Part shown: positions 42,146 through 52,859 of the stretch, in pieces
Numbering within the stretch: position 1 is the stretch's first letter
Layout: the number at the start of each line of letters is the position of its first letter
Assembly (NCBI RefSeq): GCF_022539665.2
Contig: NC_081339.1
Location: forward strand, 9,545,367-9,609,366
Source: Daphnia carinata
Taxonomy: Eukaryota; Arthropoda; Branchiopoda; Diplostraca; Daphniidae
Length of the DNA: 64,000 nt
Reading direction: 5' to 3'
Notes under the pieces: model-generated
What the model was told of the DNA's origin: nothing
What the model saw: the letters and a program-made list of their open reading frames with translations, nothing else
Databases searched by the model: none
Position numbers and translations under genes: made by a program

Positions 42146-45100
42146 GCAGGGCACATTGCCCGAAGCTGTTTCAGGAATCCTGAATCAGAGAATTACAAAG
42201 GCCCGGCAAAGGACGCTGGGGCAGGGACAAACTCAAAAGAAAGTCCATCTATAAACTCAGTGGTTCAAGAACTGGTGATGCCAGGAGAAAACAAAGGTGG
42301 TTCAGAAGGCTACATTTTAAATTTGAGCCCTGCAAGATTGATTAAGGAAAAAGTGAAGTGCGGTGAAGAAACTGCAACGGCGTTGATTGATACAGGAGCT
42401 GCAGTCACAGTGATTTCTCCTGAACTGTTGAAAAAAAAGGGGTTCGTGGAAAAACCCCAGAGTGGACCGAAAATTCGTCTTTTAAACGGCCATACTCTGT
42501 CCCCACTGAGTACAGCCGACATTGTAGTAACCCACAAGGGTAAAACTATCAAAGGAAACGCGATAGTCATGCCAATGTCGGGTTTTGAACTACTAGTAGG
42601 AAATGATTTCCTACAACAATTCCAAGCTATTCACATTGATTACGAATCACAAGAATTGTCGTTTACGACAGGAAAGTCACCACTTGCTGAAATTTCGCTT
42701 ATTCAAACAGAAGAAATCAAGGATAGTAGACTGGTTACAAGAGATCGTCAAGAGATACCAGCATACTCAATCAAGCAAGTTTCAACAACAGTTTCCAGCA
42801 AGATGGAATGTTCCTGCATTGTGACACCCTTAGAGTCATTGCTAGCGACAAGTAGCCTATCAACTGGTCATGCACTAGTACAAAAAGATTTAGAAAAAAT
42901 CCCTGTTGCTAACTTGTCACCAAAAACGATTTGGCTAGAAAAAGGAGTGACCTTAGGGACGTTAGAAGAACACTCTGAGGCAAAAGAGGTAGAAACAAGC
43001 CAAGCAGTCCTAGCAATGGACACCTCATCCGAGGAACAAGATTTGAATCAATATGAAAAGCAATTGTTAGAACACCTAGAAGGAAGAATTGGAACGGGTC
43101 TAACAAAGGAAGAGAAAGCAAAAACGCAAAAAATTCTCAAAGAATTTATTCATTGCTTTGCTCTAAACGAAGATGATTTGGGATACTGTGCAGTAGTCAA
43201 ACATGACATAAATACTGGAACTGCTTCCCCAATTCATCAACTTCCTTACAAAAGTGCTTGGAAGGAAAGAGCTGTAATTCAAAATCAAGTAGAAGGAATG
43301 TTACGCCGAGGAGTAATTGAACCGTCCGATAGCCCTTGGTCTTCTCCAGTGGTTCTGGTGAAGAAGAAAGACGGAACTTGGCGTTTTTGTTAGATTATCG
43401 CAAGCTCAACGCGGTAACAGTTAAAGACTCCTACCCCTTACCACGCATAGCTGATACACTAAGTCGGCTAGAAGGGGCTACATTTTTTTCAAGTATGGAT
43501 TTGCAAGCAGGATACCACCAAGTTCCAGTGGTTAGCAGTGATAGACCGAAGACAGCCTTCATCACGGCAGATGGATTGTACCAGTTTCGCACTCTTCCGT
43601 TTGGTCTAACTAATGCCCCTGGCACTTTTCAGAGAGCCATGGACATTATTTAGCTGGACTTCGCTGGACAACATGCCTGATATACCTGGATGACGTCATA
43701 ATCTACTCAGCAACATTCCAGCAACACTTGGAACATTTACGTTTAGTGCTGAGTTGCCTTGTGAAAGCTGGATTGAAACTAAAGTGATCAAAATGCTCAT
43801 TCTTGGAGCACACTCTGAAAGTATTGGGACATCTGATTTCAAAAGACGGTGTAGCACCAGATCCCAAAAAGCTCGATGCAGTCTCGAACTTCCCATCACC
43901 AAGTGAAGGCCATTCTACAGCAAACAAAGTTAAACGAGTGCAAAGTTTTTTGGGCCTATGTTCGTACTATCGACGTCATATCCAAGGCTTCGCCTCAATT
44001 GCTCGCCCACTCACGTCACTCACGAAGAAAGAAATTTCGTTTGTGTGGGGAGAAGATCAGGCTAACAGTTTCAATACCCTGAAAAAAGCGCTTACGTCAT
44101 CTCCGGTTTTGGCCCATCCCAACTACGACTTGCCAATGGAAATTTTTCCTGACGCCTGCGGATATGCGATAGGAGGTGTACTGGCCCAGCGCATAGAAGA
44201 AGCAGAACGTCCCATAGCATACGCCAGCCGTCTACTGACTAAATCGGAAGTGAACTATTCGATAACTGAAAAAGAGTGTCTTGCATTAGTGTGGTGTCTC
44301 TCCAAGTTCAGATGTTTTGTGTGGGGCTGCAAAGTGAAAGTCGTCACAGATCATCAAGCTCTATGTTGGTTGATGAGCAAAAAAGACCTAGCAGGTAGCT
44401 TAGCACGTTAGAGCTTATCACTACAAGAATACGATATCACGATAGTATATCGCAGTGGGAAAACGCATGACAACGCAGACTGTCTTTCAAGAAATCCACT
44501 ACCAAAAACGGAGGAGCAAGAAGACGACCGCTGTGTCGTCATAGGGGCACTAACTGATGACCCAACACTCGCTGAAGAAGAAAACGAGTACCTGGCAGAC
44601 AAGCAAAAAGCCTGCAGTAATTGGAATCAGCTAATTCAAAAAATCCAAAGTGGAAAAGCAAGAGTGAAAAATTTCGTGATGAACAATGGCAAACTCTACA
44701 AAGAAACTATAAAGAATGGAAAAAGTTTTAGAAGATTGTGGGTACCTGTTGAGTATCGTGAAAGAATCCTATACGTCTACCATGACGACATCGTCTCCGG
44801 TCACCTTAGGATCAGTCGCACTCTACAGAAAATTTGTGATCGTTACTACTGGCCGAAGATGACATTGGACATAGTTCGTCATGTGCAGAGGTGCGTACAC
44901 TGTCAGAGCAGAAAAGGAGTTCCAGATAAACCTCCAGGACTTCTACAGTGCATCAAAGTGGAAAGACCGTTTCAAAGGGTAGGAATGGACCTGCTAGGGC
45001 CATTCCCGCTCTCCACAAAAGGAAACAGAATGATTATAGTGGCAGTGGATTACCTAACCAAATGGGTAGAGTTGAAAGCCATGCCCACTGGAAAGGCAGA

Positions 45101-45577
45101 TGACGTGGCAGAATTCTTCGTTCAACAAATCTTTCTACGCCATGGGGCCCCAGAACAAATCATCACGGATCGGGGAAAGTGCTTCAACGCCGATCTAACT
45201 CAAGCTGTCGTCAAGAAACTGCTCACCAACCACAAGACGACTTCCAGTTATCACCCTCAGGCAAATGGAGCAGTGGAGAGAATGAACCATACATTGGCAG
45301 CAATGCTCTCAATGTACGTCAGTAGTGATCAACGAGATTGGGATGAAACTCTACAGTATGTTTGTTTTGCATACAACACAGCTAGACAAGAGTCTACAGG
45401 ATACTCACCATTCTTCCTCCTCTACGGACGTGAACCCAGACTTCCTATTGACTTGGAGTTGGAAGCAGATCCAAATTCATTGCTGGAAGAAGAGGAAGCG
45501 ACAATGGGATATGCAGATCGCCTAATAACTGACCTAGCAGCAGCTAGGGAAAAAGTGAAATTAGAATGCAGCGTGTA
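42146..45577 (+). pseudogene. pol: Pol of element 2, multiple frameshifts and stops
   Basis: Protease ALIDTGAAVTVIS is near 42380-42420. RT has its YLDD motif near 43683-43694. RNase H (DACGYAIGG) is near 44153. The integrase zinc finger (HDDIVSGHL...CVHCQSRK) is at about 44780-44915. The DDE core acidic residues are in MDLLGP (~44985), ITDRGKCF (~45165) and GAVERMN (~45270). One-base deletions near 43390, 43652 and 45560 and stops at about 43787, 44409 and 45576 break it. Catalytic motifs themselves look intact. It is close in sequence to element 3. Confidence 0.88.
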
Positions 45578-46522
45578 GAGCAAAAGCAAAAAGAAACTTA
45601 CGATGCACGCCATAGAGAATTGCCATTCAAAGAAGGAGAATTAGTGTTGGTCTACAAGCCTGTGCGTAAAGTGGGAAAATCAGAAAAACTTCTTCATCGT
45701 TGGCTAGGACCATTCAAAGTGTTGAGACAAACCACACCAGTGAAGTATGAAGTGATAGCGGCAACGGGCCGAGGAAAAACAGACATCTTTCACGTAGTGC
45801 GGATGAAATCATTCCATGAAGCTGTGTCGGGCCCTAGCATCACCGAAGAAGCCTCAGAGAAAGAAGATGAAAATCAGCAGGAAAAAGAAACACAAGAGAT
45901 ACCTACTTCAAGTGATCCACAACCTCGGGCTGATCCAGAGGAAACACTAGCTGAGCGGAGCAGTGAAACACCGGACATCGAAAAAAATGATGTGGTCACG
46001 CCAACTCCGGAAGTAATCACGCCAACGTCAATTAGAAGACCCACTCGTAGCAGAAGACCTCCAGCCAGATATTTAACTCTATTGGTGCCGTTCCTCATTT
46101 TTCTGATTGGGCCGCTGTCAACGAACTCACTGATCCTGAGAGAAAATGCAATATTCAAACAACAAACTGATGTGGCGTTCAGTGAATCATCATGGACCAT
46201 CGTAACAGACTTTGACTTGGGAGTAGCTGATACGGCAACAGCATACTTAAAGCAGAAGATAACCCAGCAACAAGAAATGGCAGAGAAGTGGAAGAATACA
46301 GGTTCCCGACCACAACGGATAGCAGCCAGAAGAATCGCTAGCAGAACAGAAACAATCCTAAGGGGAATGGAAAATGTAGCAGACAGATTGACAAACATCA
46401 GAAAGGCCTTGAATACTAACCAAAAAAGTCGTCGAAGTCTCGTCGACGGTGGAGGATCAATCCTGAAATGGCTGTTTGGAGTTTCAACACAAAAAGATTT
46501 AGAAGAATTAAATAATCTGTAA
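45566..46522 (+). pseudogene. env: Pol end fused to truncated F-like env of element 2
   Basis: One frame of 318 residues runs from the GPY/F module of integrase (HRWLGPFKVL) through an acidic linker into an env-like part. That part has a hydrophobic leader (YLTLLVPFLIFLIGPL), an ectodomain start, and a furin-type KSRR site followed by a hydrophobic fusion-peptide-like stretch (SLVDGGGSILKWLFGV). This site and the spacing are characteristic of baculovirus F / errantivirus env proteins. The frame stops at 46522, where about 1.4 kb present in element 3, including the membrane anchor, is deleted. No stop separates pol and env in either copy, so env may be released by cleavage or by splicing into the leader. 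Confidence 0.75.
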
Positions 46523-46670
46523 TATATATAATATATATATAAATAATGAAGTGGAGACTGAGAATCTCTAAAAGAAAATTGTAAGTGATAAAAAAAAAAA
46601 AAAAAGAAAAAACAACTGCTGTTTGAAAAGTGAAAAAAGTGTATTATTTTGAAAACAAGAAAATCTACAA

Positions 46671-47201
46671 TCATTCTTCACGATTATTGTTTAAATCTAA
46701 AAAGTCGTCGTCGTGTTCCTCAAACGCAGCGTCCAAAACAGCAAGCCAAACGACCCGAGCTTCTACCCGGGCTTGTGCTTCAGCTTGGGTGATCTCCCGG
46801 TAGAAGTCCGAACGGCGAGGAGTGGGGTGGTAGATGTCCTGATTGGACTCAAACCACCCAAGGAGACGCGCGTGGAGATGACAAAAGTAATCCCGGTATT
46901 TCGCATACCCAGGATACGTGCTAAAAAGAAGAGAGAAACGTTAGCATGAACGAACAAACCAATCAAAGAAGAATACTTACCTGTAGTAATAGTCATTTAT
47001 CCACGGGGCGTCAACGATTAAAGGAGAGCCCAAAAGGACATTGTCTTCAAACACTTTAGTGAAGATGTCCCGAAACTCCACACGGTCATACGGATTTAGC
47101 CGAACGAAAGGGCTCCTAAAACTGGAAAACCTATCCGCGAAACACACGAGAGCACATCCATAAGCGGGAAGATTGGCAAGAACCGAATCGAGCGTGAACA
47201 T
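46671..47201 (-). CDS. Antisense two-exon accessory gene of element 2
   Basis: On the strand opposite to gag-pol-env. Exon 1 is 47201-46981 from a true ATG and ends in phase 2 at GTAAGT. The intron is 60 bp (46980-46921) with a TTTTTAG acceptor. Exon 2 is 46920-46671, ending TGA. The joined frame is exactly 157 codons including the stop. The protein is acidic at its end (EEHDDDFLDL), Tyr/Arg/His-rich in the middle (YPGYAKYRDYF), with no signal peptide or membrane helix, and I recognise no family. Element 3 has the same two-exon layout with the same splice phase and similar protein sequence in exon 2, which argues that it is real. About 25 nt upstream of the ATG an initiator-like TCAGTTCGTT is conserved. 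Confidence 0.6.
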
Positions 47202-47383
47202 TTTTGGGCTGAGGTGAACAACGAACTGAAGACGGAAGACAGCAGTTGAATTTCTTATGCATCATAACGTCGTAGTTTACCTTTTTTCACACCTAGGTGT
47301 GAATTGCTAATTATAGTAGTCTTTATTACGTTTCTATTGCCTCCGTAGTCCTAGAAAATTCCTTTTCGATAGAAGCACATTTC

Positions 47384-47590
47384 ATTGTATGCTTGACTTC
47401 TATTATAGTTGTTCCTCTACCTCGCTAGAGCGACCGCGCTTTATCATATGCTTGACTTCTACTATAGCTGTCCCTTCACCTCTGTAAAGCAACCGCGCGC
47501 TTTTGTACGATTGACTTTTACTGTAGGTGTCCCTTCGCCGTACTAAAATCGACCTCGCTCTATCGTATGCTTTTTCATTACTATAGTTAC
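47384..47590. repeat. Tandem ~60-bp repeats upstream of the antisense gene (element 2)
   Basis: About 3.5 imperfect units share TATGCTTGACTTCTACTATAG and the palindromic core whose element-3 form is TAAAGCG-CGGT-CGCTTTA. They lie on the promoter side of the antisense gene and next to U3, so they could be an enhancer or insulator for either direction. Confidence 0.7.
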
Positions 47591-47704
47591 TCACTGTCTA
47601 TTAGCCTTAAGGTTATTTTGAAATTTACGGGTATCTTTCCCCAATATTTGTTTATGCCCTTGATTTCCTTTTTTGATTGTTAGTACAGTCGGGTCGCCTG
47701 TCTT

Positions 47705-47718
47705 GAAGAAGGGGGACC
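47705..47718 (+). other. Polypurine tract of element 2
   Basis: GAAGAAGGGGGACC directly before the 3' LTR; the same tract precedes the LTR of element 3 (49577-49590, minus). Confidence 0.85.
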
Positions 47719-48105
47719 TGTCGCGAGGGGAAAATCGCGTTGTGGTTGCCATTTCTGAAAAGAGGCGTCAGCCAACGTTTAATTGTTTGCAATACAGCTT
47801 CCCTTGAAAAAGACGCTGCGACACGCCGATAATTAGCAAGTGTGGCATTCCCTAGAATTCGTTTAACCCTAGAGATGGGGCGTATACCCTTCACGAGGGT
47901 ATAAAAGCCCACACATTTTTTACCCTAAGTTAGTTCTTGTCAGTTCTGTAGTTCTTAAGTTCTTCTCAAGTACTCAAGTGAGTTCTCTTCACGTTCCTGT
48001 ATTTCAGTTAAGTAAAGTGTAGTTACTCTTCCTTTCTGTTATGCATTGTATTTTCCCCCTCTTAGTTCAATACAATTCATTAACGAAGTAAAGTCCAGTG
48101 TGACA
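47719..48105 (+). repeat. 3' LTR of element 2
   Basis: 387 bp, differing from the 5' LTR at about four positions, including small compensating indels and two substitutions. Confidence 0.93.
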
Positions 48106-48109
48106 ATAC

Positions 48110-49206
48110 TATACGTTACCTAAGCATATTTTTTTAAAAGGAAGGGGGAGATTTGTTTAGCGAGTACCAACAAGTTAGCTAGAAAAAAATCATAGTAAAA
48201 AGAACAATGGGGAAACTTACTGCACACAAAGTTTCCTATCATGGGCCCATAACTTGCGTATGTAGCATACTGTGCTCAAACGAAGTGCGATGCGTCGATG
48301 AAGTAAAATGAAATAACTTTCTTTTTTTACTTTTTTTACCAAATACCCTTTCCTATTTCAGTTACGTACATTTTGTTGGTTATTGACGATTCGCTCATTG
48401 TGTAGCTTTGCGTGCTTCATTTTGCATAACCAAACGCAATTACGGCAGCTTGATCACTATGGCAAGTTTTTAGTGCCATTATTGTCACCCGCACCTGATA
48501 AGCCATCACCTCAACCTAGCATGCTATCCAGCACCTGCACCTCAACCTTGGATGTTATCCAGCACCCGCCCTTCAACCTGGCATGCTATGCCTCACCCCG
48601 CTATACAAACGGGCTATTAGAAAAGCTCTCGCGAAAGGCTATTTTTAAAGCTATTCGCCAAAGCTATGCTGCCGCCTGGCGGGGAATGGGAGAAGCCGTG
48701 TATTGGAGCTATGAGATCGGAATTTTGAAAACACGTACAAGTCACAAACGCCACCTGGTATCTGACTACCAAAATAATTATTGCTGCCAGAGTACGCTTT
48801 GAAAGATATGCGGAACGTTTTCATACGCCACGCTTCATTGCACATCATCTGCGAGGTTCGATAGTCTTTTCGATTCGAAATCACAGTAAGTAGCTTCTAA
48901 GACATTTATCGTTTTTAATAAAGGTGTCATTGGCGTGGTGTCATTGGAAGTCTAATTTAAGGATTGCCTTACATATGGATGCTTTGTTGAAATTTCGATG
49001 CTACAACTTTACACCGCAACATGGTATGTATACAGCCTATTATTTCATTCTGAATTTTTTTTTTATATGCACATTTTGCAGTTATACGTTGTAATTTGTG
49101 TGAAAGCAGTCGGGCGCTCTGCCTCAATTAGTGCTCGGAAACCAAATCTTGCTGTCGAATTGACTTACTAGAACAGTACTTAGGTAAGTGACATTCATGA
49201 AGTATC
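48110..49206. other. Between elements 2 and 3: host remnant with Pro-rich repeats
   Basis: At about 48500-48600 a ~31-bp unit (CTCAACCT-GCATG-TATCCAGCACC) is repeated three times imperfectly, coding Pro/Ala/Tyr-type repeats with shifts. It is probably a decayed cuticle-like gene. Nothing else was recognised. Confidence 0.35.
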
Positions 49207-49210
49207 ATAT

Positions 49211-49576
49211 TGTCACACCGGACTTTACTTTGTTAATGAATTGTATTGAATTTTAAGAAGAAATACAAGACAGCAGAAATAAAGAATAACTACACTTTTA
49301 CTTAACTTGAACGTGAAGAGAACTGTAGGAGAACTTGAAGAGAACTTAAGAACTCAAGAACTGAACTAGGGTTAAAAATGTGTGAGCTTTTATACTCTCG
49401 TGAAGGATATACGCCCCATCTCTAGGGTTACATAAATTCAAGGAATAACTAACTTCTACCAAATAATTTGCGTGTTGCAACTTCTTTTCAAGAGAAGCTG
49501 CATTGTACGCCATTTGACTGGTTGTCACGTCATTTTCAGAAATGACTACCACGTCACTATTTTCCCCTCGCGACAG
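49211..49576 (-). repeat. 3' LTR of element 3
   Basis: 366 bp, TGTCACACCGG to CGCGACA on the plus strand. It aligns with the LTRs of element 2 best around the TATA region (AGTATAAAAGC on the element strand). The flank before it is ATAT; the partner flank is lost. Confidence 0.9.
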
Positions 49577-49679
49577 GTCCCCCTTCTTCAAGACAGGCGA
49601 CCCGACTGTACTAACAATCATTAAAAGGAAATCAATGGCATAACAAAATATTGGGGAAAACCGTGATTTTCCAAAATTC

Positions 49680-49910
49680 ATCAAGAGCTATAGTAATGAG
49701 AAAGCATACGAAAGAGCGAGGTCGCTTTATTAAGGTAAAGGAAGGACTATAGCAAAAGTCAAGCATACGATAAAGCGCGGTCGCTTTAGAGAGGTAAAGG
49801 GACAACTACAGTAGGAATCAAACATACGATAGAGCGCGGTCGCTTTAGAGAGGTAAAGGGACAACTATAGTAGAAGTCAGACATACAATGAAGCGCGGTC
49901 AACGTGCTTT
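49680..49910. repeat. 59-bp tandem repeats with palindromic core (element 3)
   Basis: Four units with a period of exactly 59 (cores at 49716, 49775, 49834, 49893). In the best unit the core TAAAGCG-CGGT-CGCTTTA is a perfect 7-bp inverted repeat around 4 nt. The flanking GAGAGGTAAAGGGACAACTA block is also repeated. Confidence 0.85.
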
Positions 49911-50079
49911 TATCGAAAAGGAATTTGCTATAACTACGGAACAATACAAGCGTAAGAAAGACGACTATAATTAGCAATTCATACATAGGTGTGAAAAAAG
50001 ATAAACTACAACGTTATGATGCATAAGAAATTCATTTGCTGGCATCCATCTTCAGTTCGTTTTTTGCCTCAGCCCAAAA

Positions 50080-50624
50080 ATGTTTACGTTCGATTTAATT
50101 CTTCAAAAGCTTCGCTTTTTTGTATGTGATCTTATGTGTTTTATTGATTGTAATTTTCCCAGTGATCGGAGCCGTTTTGGTCGTTTTTCTCCGTATGATG
50201 TGCGGAGTTTCTGGATATTTTCACAAGAGTGTATAAAGACAATGTTCTTTTGGATTCTCCGTTACCCTTCTCGGCTCCATGGGTAAATGACTATTACTAC
50301 AGGTAGTAATCCTTTCATAATTTTTTCTATTTTGTTTCATACTAATTTTTCTCCCTCCGTTTCAGCACATATCCTGGTTATGCCAGGTACCGGGATTATT
50401 TTTCACATTTCCATGCGCGTCTTCTTTGGTGGTTTGGGTCCGATGAAGACATTTACCATCCGACTCCTCACCGCTCTGACTTCTATGAGGAAGTCACCCA
50501 AGCTGAAATGCAAGCAAGGGAGGATGCCCGACTTGTTCAGCTTGATGTTCTAAACGCCGAAGCTGAAGATCACGGCGTCGAAGATCACGATTTTTTAGAT
50601 TATACTGTTAATCGTGCAGAATAA
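50080..50624 (+). pseudogene. Antisense two-exon accessory gene of element 3
   Basis: Exon 1 is 50080-50302 from a true ATG, the intron 50303-50365 (63 bp, GTAGTA...TTTCAG), and exon 2 50366-50624 ending TAA, with AATAAA about 25 nt further. The layout and splice phase equal those of element 2. Exon 2 is open and similar to that of element 2 (YPGYARYRDYF, HPTPHRSDFY). Exon 1 has a one-base loss after PYD relative to element 2, so the present frame stops before the donor. The initiator-like TTCAGTTCG is kept upstream. The coding strand is opposite to pol and env of its own element. Confidence 0.6.
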
Positions 50625-50714
50625 TTGTACATTTTTGTTTTTTAACAATAAACTTTTTTCACTTTTCACACAGCAGTTGTTTTTCTTTCACTCTATCACT
50701 AGCAATTTTCTTTT

Positions 50715-52859
50715 TTAGAGATTTTCAGTCTCCATTTCCTCCCTCCCGCCGTCTTCGGGTGGAGCGTTTTCACACTGTTCATGAGCGATAAGACGCTTAT
50801 GTAACATGTAGAATTTAAGCACTAAGAACGCTATTCCGCACATTAGAAGAACGTTGGAAGCCACTAACTCGTAAGGATAACGGGTAAGGTAAAACTCTTT
50901 TTGTTTTTCTTTTTCCATAATTAAATTATAAATTTGCTCTCCAGTCATTTCAGATCACAACGTTGCTTGTGCGTTGCGATGAAGCAGCTGACTAATAATG
51001 TCTACAGACGACGTATTTTCTCGTGGAAGCTCGACGAAAGTGTGCTTTTTGCCATCCGTTGCTTGGACATCTTGAGCAAAAATTTTCACTGTTGGAAGAA
51101 CAATTGCTTGTAGTTTTGGCGCCATTACACTTCCTTCCATGCTGGCTGGGTATACCCATTCTTCGGTTCGAGCGGTGCATCCCAAAGGTACTTCAAACAT
51201 TCCTACAGCTGGTAACATTGTTGTTGTTCTCAAAGGTGGCTGCTCTCCTCCTGCTGGACATGAAAACACAATTTCGTGTGGCTTTTTTGCTGAATAGACC
51301 GATTGATTGGATCCCATGTAAACCACTTCAGGTCCGCGCCAGTCTGTGAACTTCTTTTTGCATTGAGTGTTGATTCGGGCCGAATCATTTAGAAAGACAG
51401 CTATTGCACAAGACTTTTGGGCTGTTCTCTATCTGATGCCGGTATGAAATTTACACAGTGGTCGTCCTATCTTAGAGCAATCTTTAACATCTTCTTTGGA
51501 TAATTCCAGATACGTTTCGAGGTCGGCAGACACAGCAAAGTAGTCCGGTAAATTTCCAAACAAGACATCATGCGTTCCATCGTCTGTAGCTGCCGGAAGG
51601 TTGATGATTTCGAAGAGCTTGTACTGCTGGCTGTGATCGAAGATGGGAAAATTTATGAAGAGGCGAAACGAGTTTTGCATGGCCGCCACAGTGACGGTTG
51701 ATTCTCTGTAGGCGACCCAAAGCTCATCACTTGAGATAGACCATCCTCTTGGTAATTTCTCGTTTATTATTTTAATAACTTTGTTGAATCTTGCTCGAGA
51801 GACAATTCGTGGTGCCAAATGTCCGTTGGCCAACAGACTAAAGCCGACGTCGAGACTATCGGCCAAATGTTGTAGCCACTGCAAGATCTGGTTCATCGCT
51901 TCAAATGTTTCATCCATTTGGATGTAATACTCGAAGTGATTTAGTTCTAGCTCTTCTATCTTCACCATTCTGTCCATGAGGTTTGTTGTCACATTGCTTA
52001 ACATGGAATACTGGCCTCGCAGCTCTCTGGTGAGTTTTGCGTTTGTTCTTGACTCCCAAAGTGATTCGTTTACCATTGTTGCTTGCTTATCGATGATGTG
52101 AACTACTTCTATCTGATCTCGAGCAACAAGTTGTACTTGATTATTTAATTCTTCTAAATCTTTTTGTGTTGAAACTCCAAACAGCCATTTCAGGATTGAT
52201 CCTCCACCGTCGACGAGACTTCGACGACTTCTTTGATTAGTATTCAAGGCTTTTCTGATGTTTATGAATCGATCTGCTACATTTTCCATTCCTTTTAGGA
52301 TTGTTTCCGTTCTGCTAGCGATTCTTCTGGCTGCTATCCGTTGTGGTCGTTAACCTGTATTCTTCAACTTCTCTGCCACTTCCTGTTGTTGGGTTATCTT
52401 CTGCTTTAAGTATGCTGTTGCTGTATCAGCTACTCCCAAGTCAAGGTCTGTTACGATGGTCCACGATGATTCACTGAACGCCACATCAGTTTGCTGTTTG
52501 AATATTGCATTTTCTCTCAGGATCAGTGAGTTCGTTGACAGCGGCCCAATCAGGAAAATGAGGAACGGCACCAATAGAGTTAAATATCTGGCTGGAGGTC
52601 TTTTGCTACGAGTGGGTCTTCTACTTGAAGTTGGCGTGATTATTTCTGGAGTGGGCGTGACCACATCATTTTCTTTGATGTCCGGTGATTCATTGCTCTG
52701 TTCAACTAGTGTTTCTTCTGGATCGGCCTGAGGTTGTGGATCACTTAAAGCAGCTATCTCTTGTGTTTCTTTTTCCTGCTGATTTTCATTTTCTTTCTTT
52801 GAGGTTTCTTCGGTGATGCTAGGGCCCGACACAGCTTCATGGAATGATTTCATACGCAC
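50715..52859 (-). pseudogene. env: F-like env of element 3, full length with lesions
   Basis: Minus-strand pieces 52859-52350, 52289-51429, 51326-50955 and 50948-50715 together span the whole env. They include a hydrophobic leader, furin-type RSRR and the SLVDGGGSILKWLFGV fusion-peptide-like stretch, a long helical region (ELRGQYSMLSNVTTNLMDRM), Cys-bearing ectodomain, a membrane anchor (LVASNVLLMCGIAFLVLKFY) and a short acidic tail. A stop near 52350 and two further breaks near 51420 and 50950 inactivate it. The architecture is that of the baculovirus F / errantivirus fusion proteins. The tail ends about 90 bp from the stop of the opposite-strand gene, so the two converge. Confidence 0.75.

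Larger units (their letters stand above)
40574..48105 (+). mobile_element. Element 2: Gypsy-type LTR element with F-like env, defective
   Basis: A 7532-bp element has 387-bp LTRs (40574-40960, 47719-48105) and the target duplication ATAC (40570-40573, 48106-48109). Order: LTR, primer-binding site, gag, pol, env on the plus strand; then an opposite-strand two-exon gene, tandem 59-60-bp repeats, polypurine tract and LTR. The LTRs differ at about four positions, so the insertion is fairly young. The coding region has three 1-nt deletions, several stops and a large env deletion, so it cannot move on its own. Confidence 0.93.

Noticed and set aside
45874..46674. Minus-strand 266-codon frame opposite env of element 2
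   Set aside because: Shadow of the env frame; in element 3 the corresponding frame is not kept at full length.
49680..49910. CRISPR-like array at the 59-bp repeats
   Set aside because: The repeats are directly tandem with no unique spacers, inside a eukaryotic LTR element.
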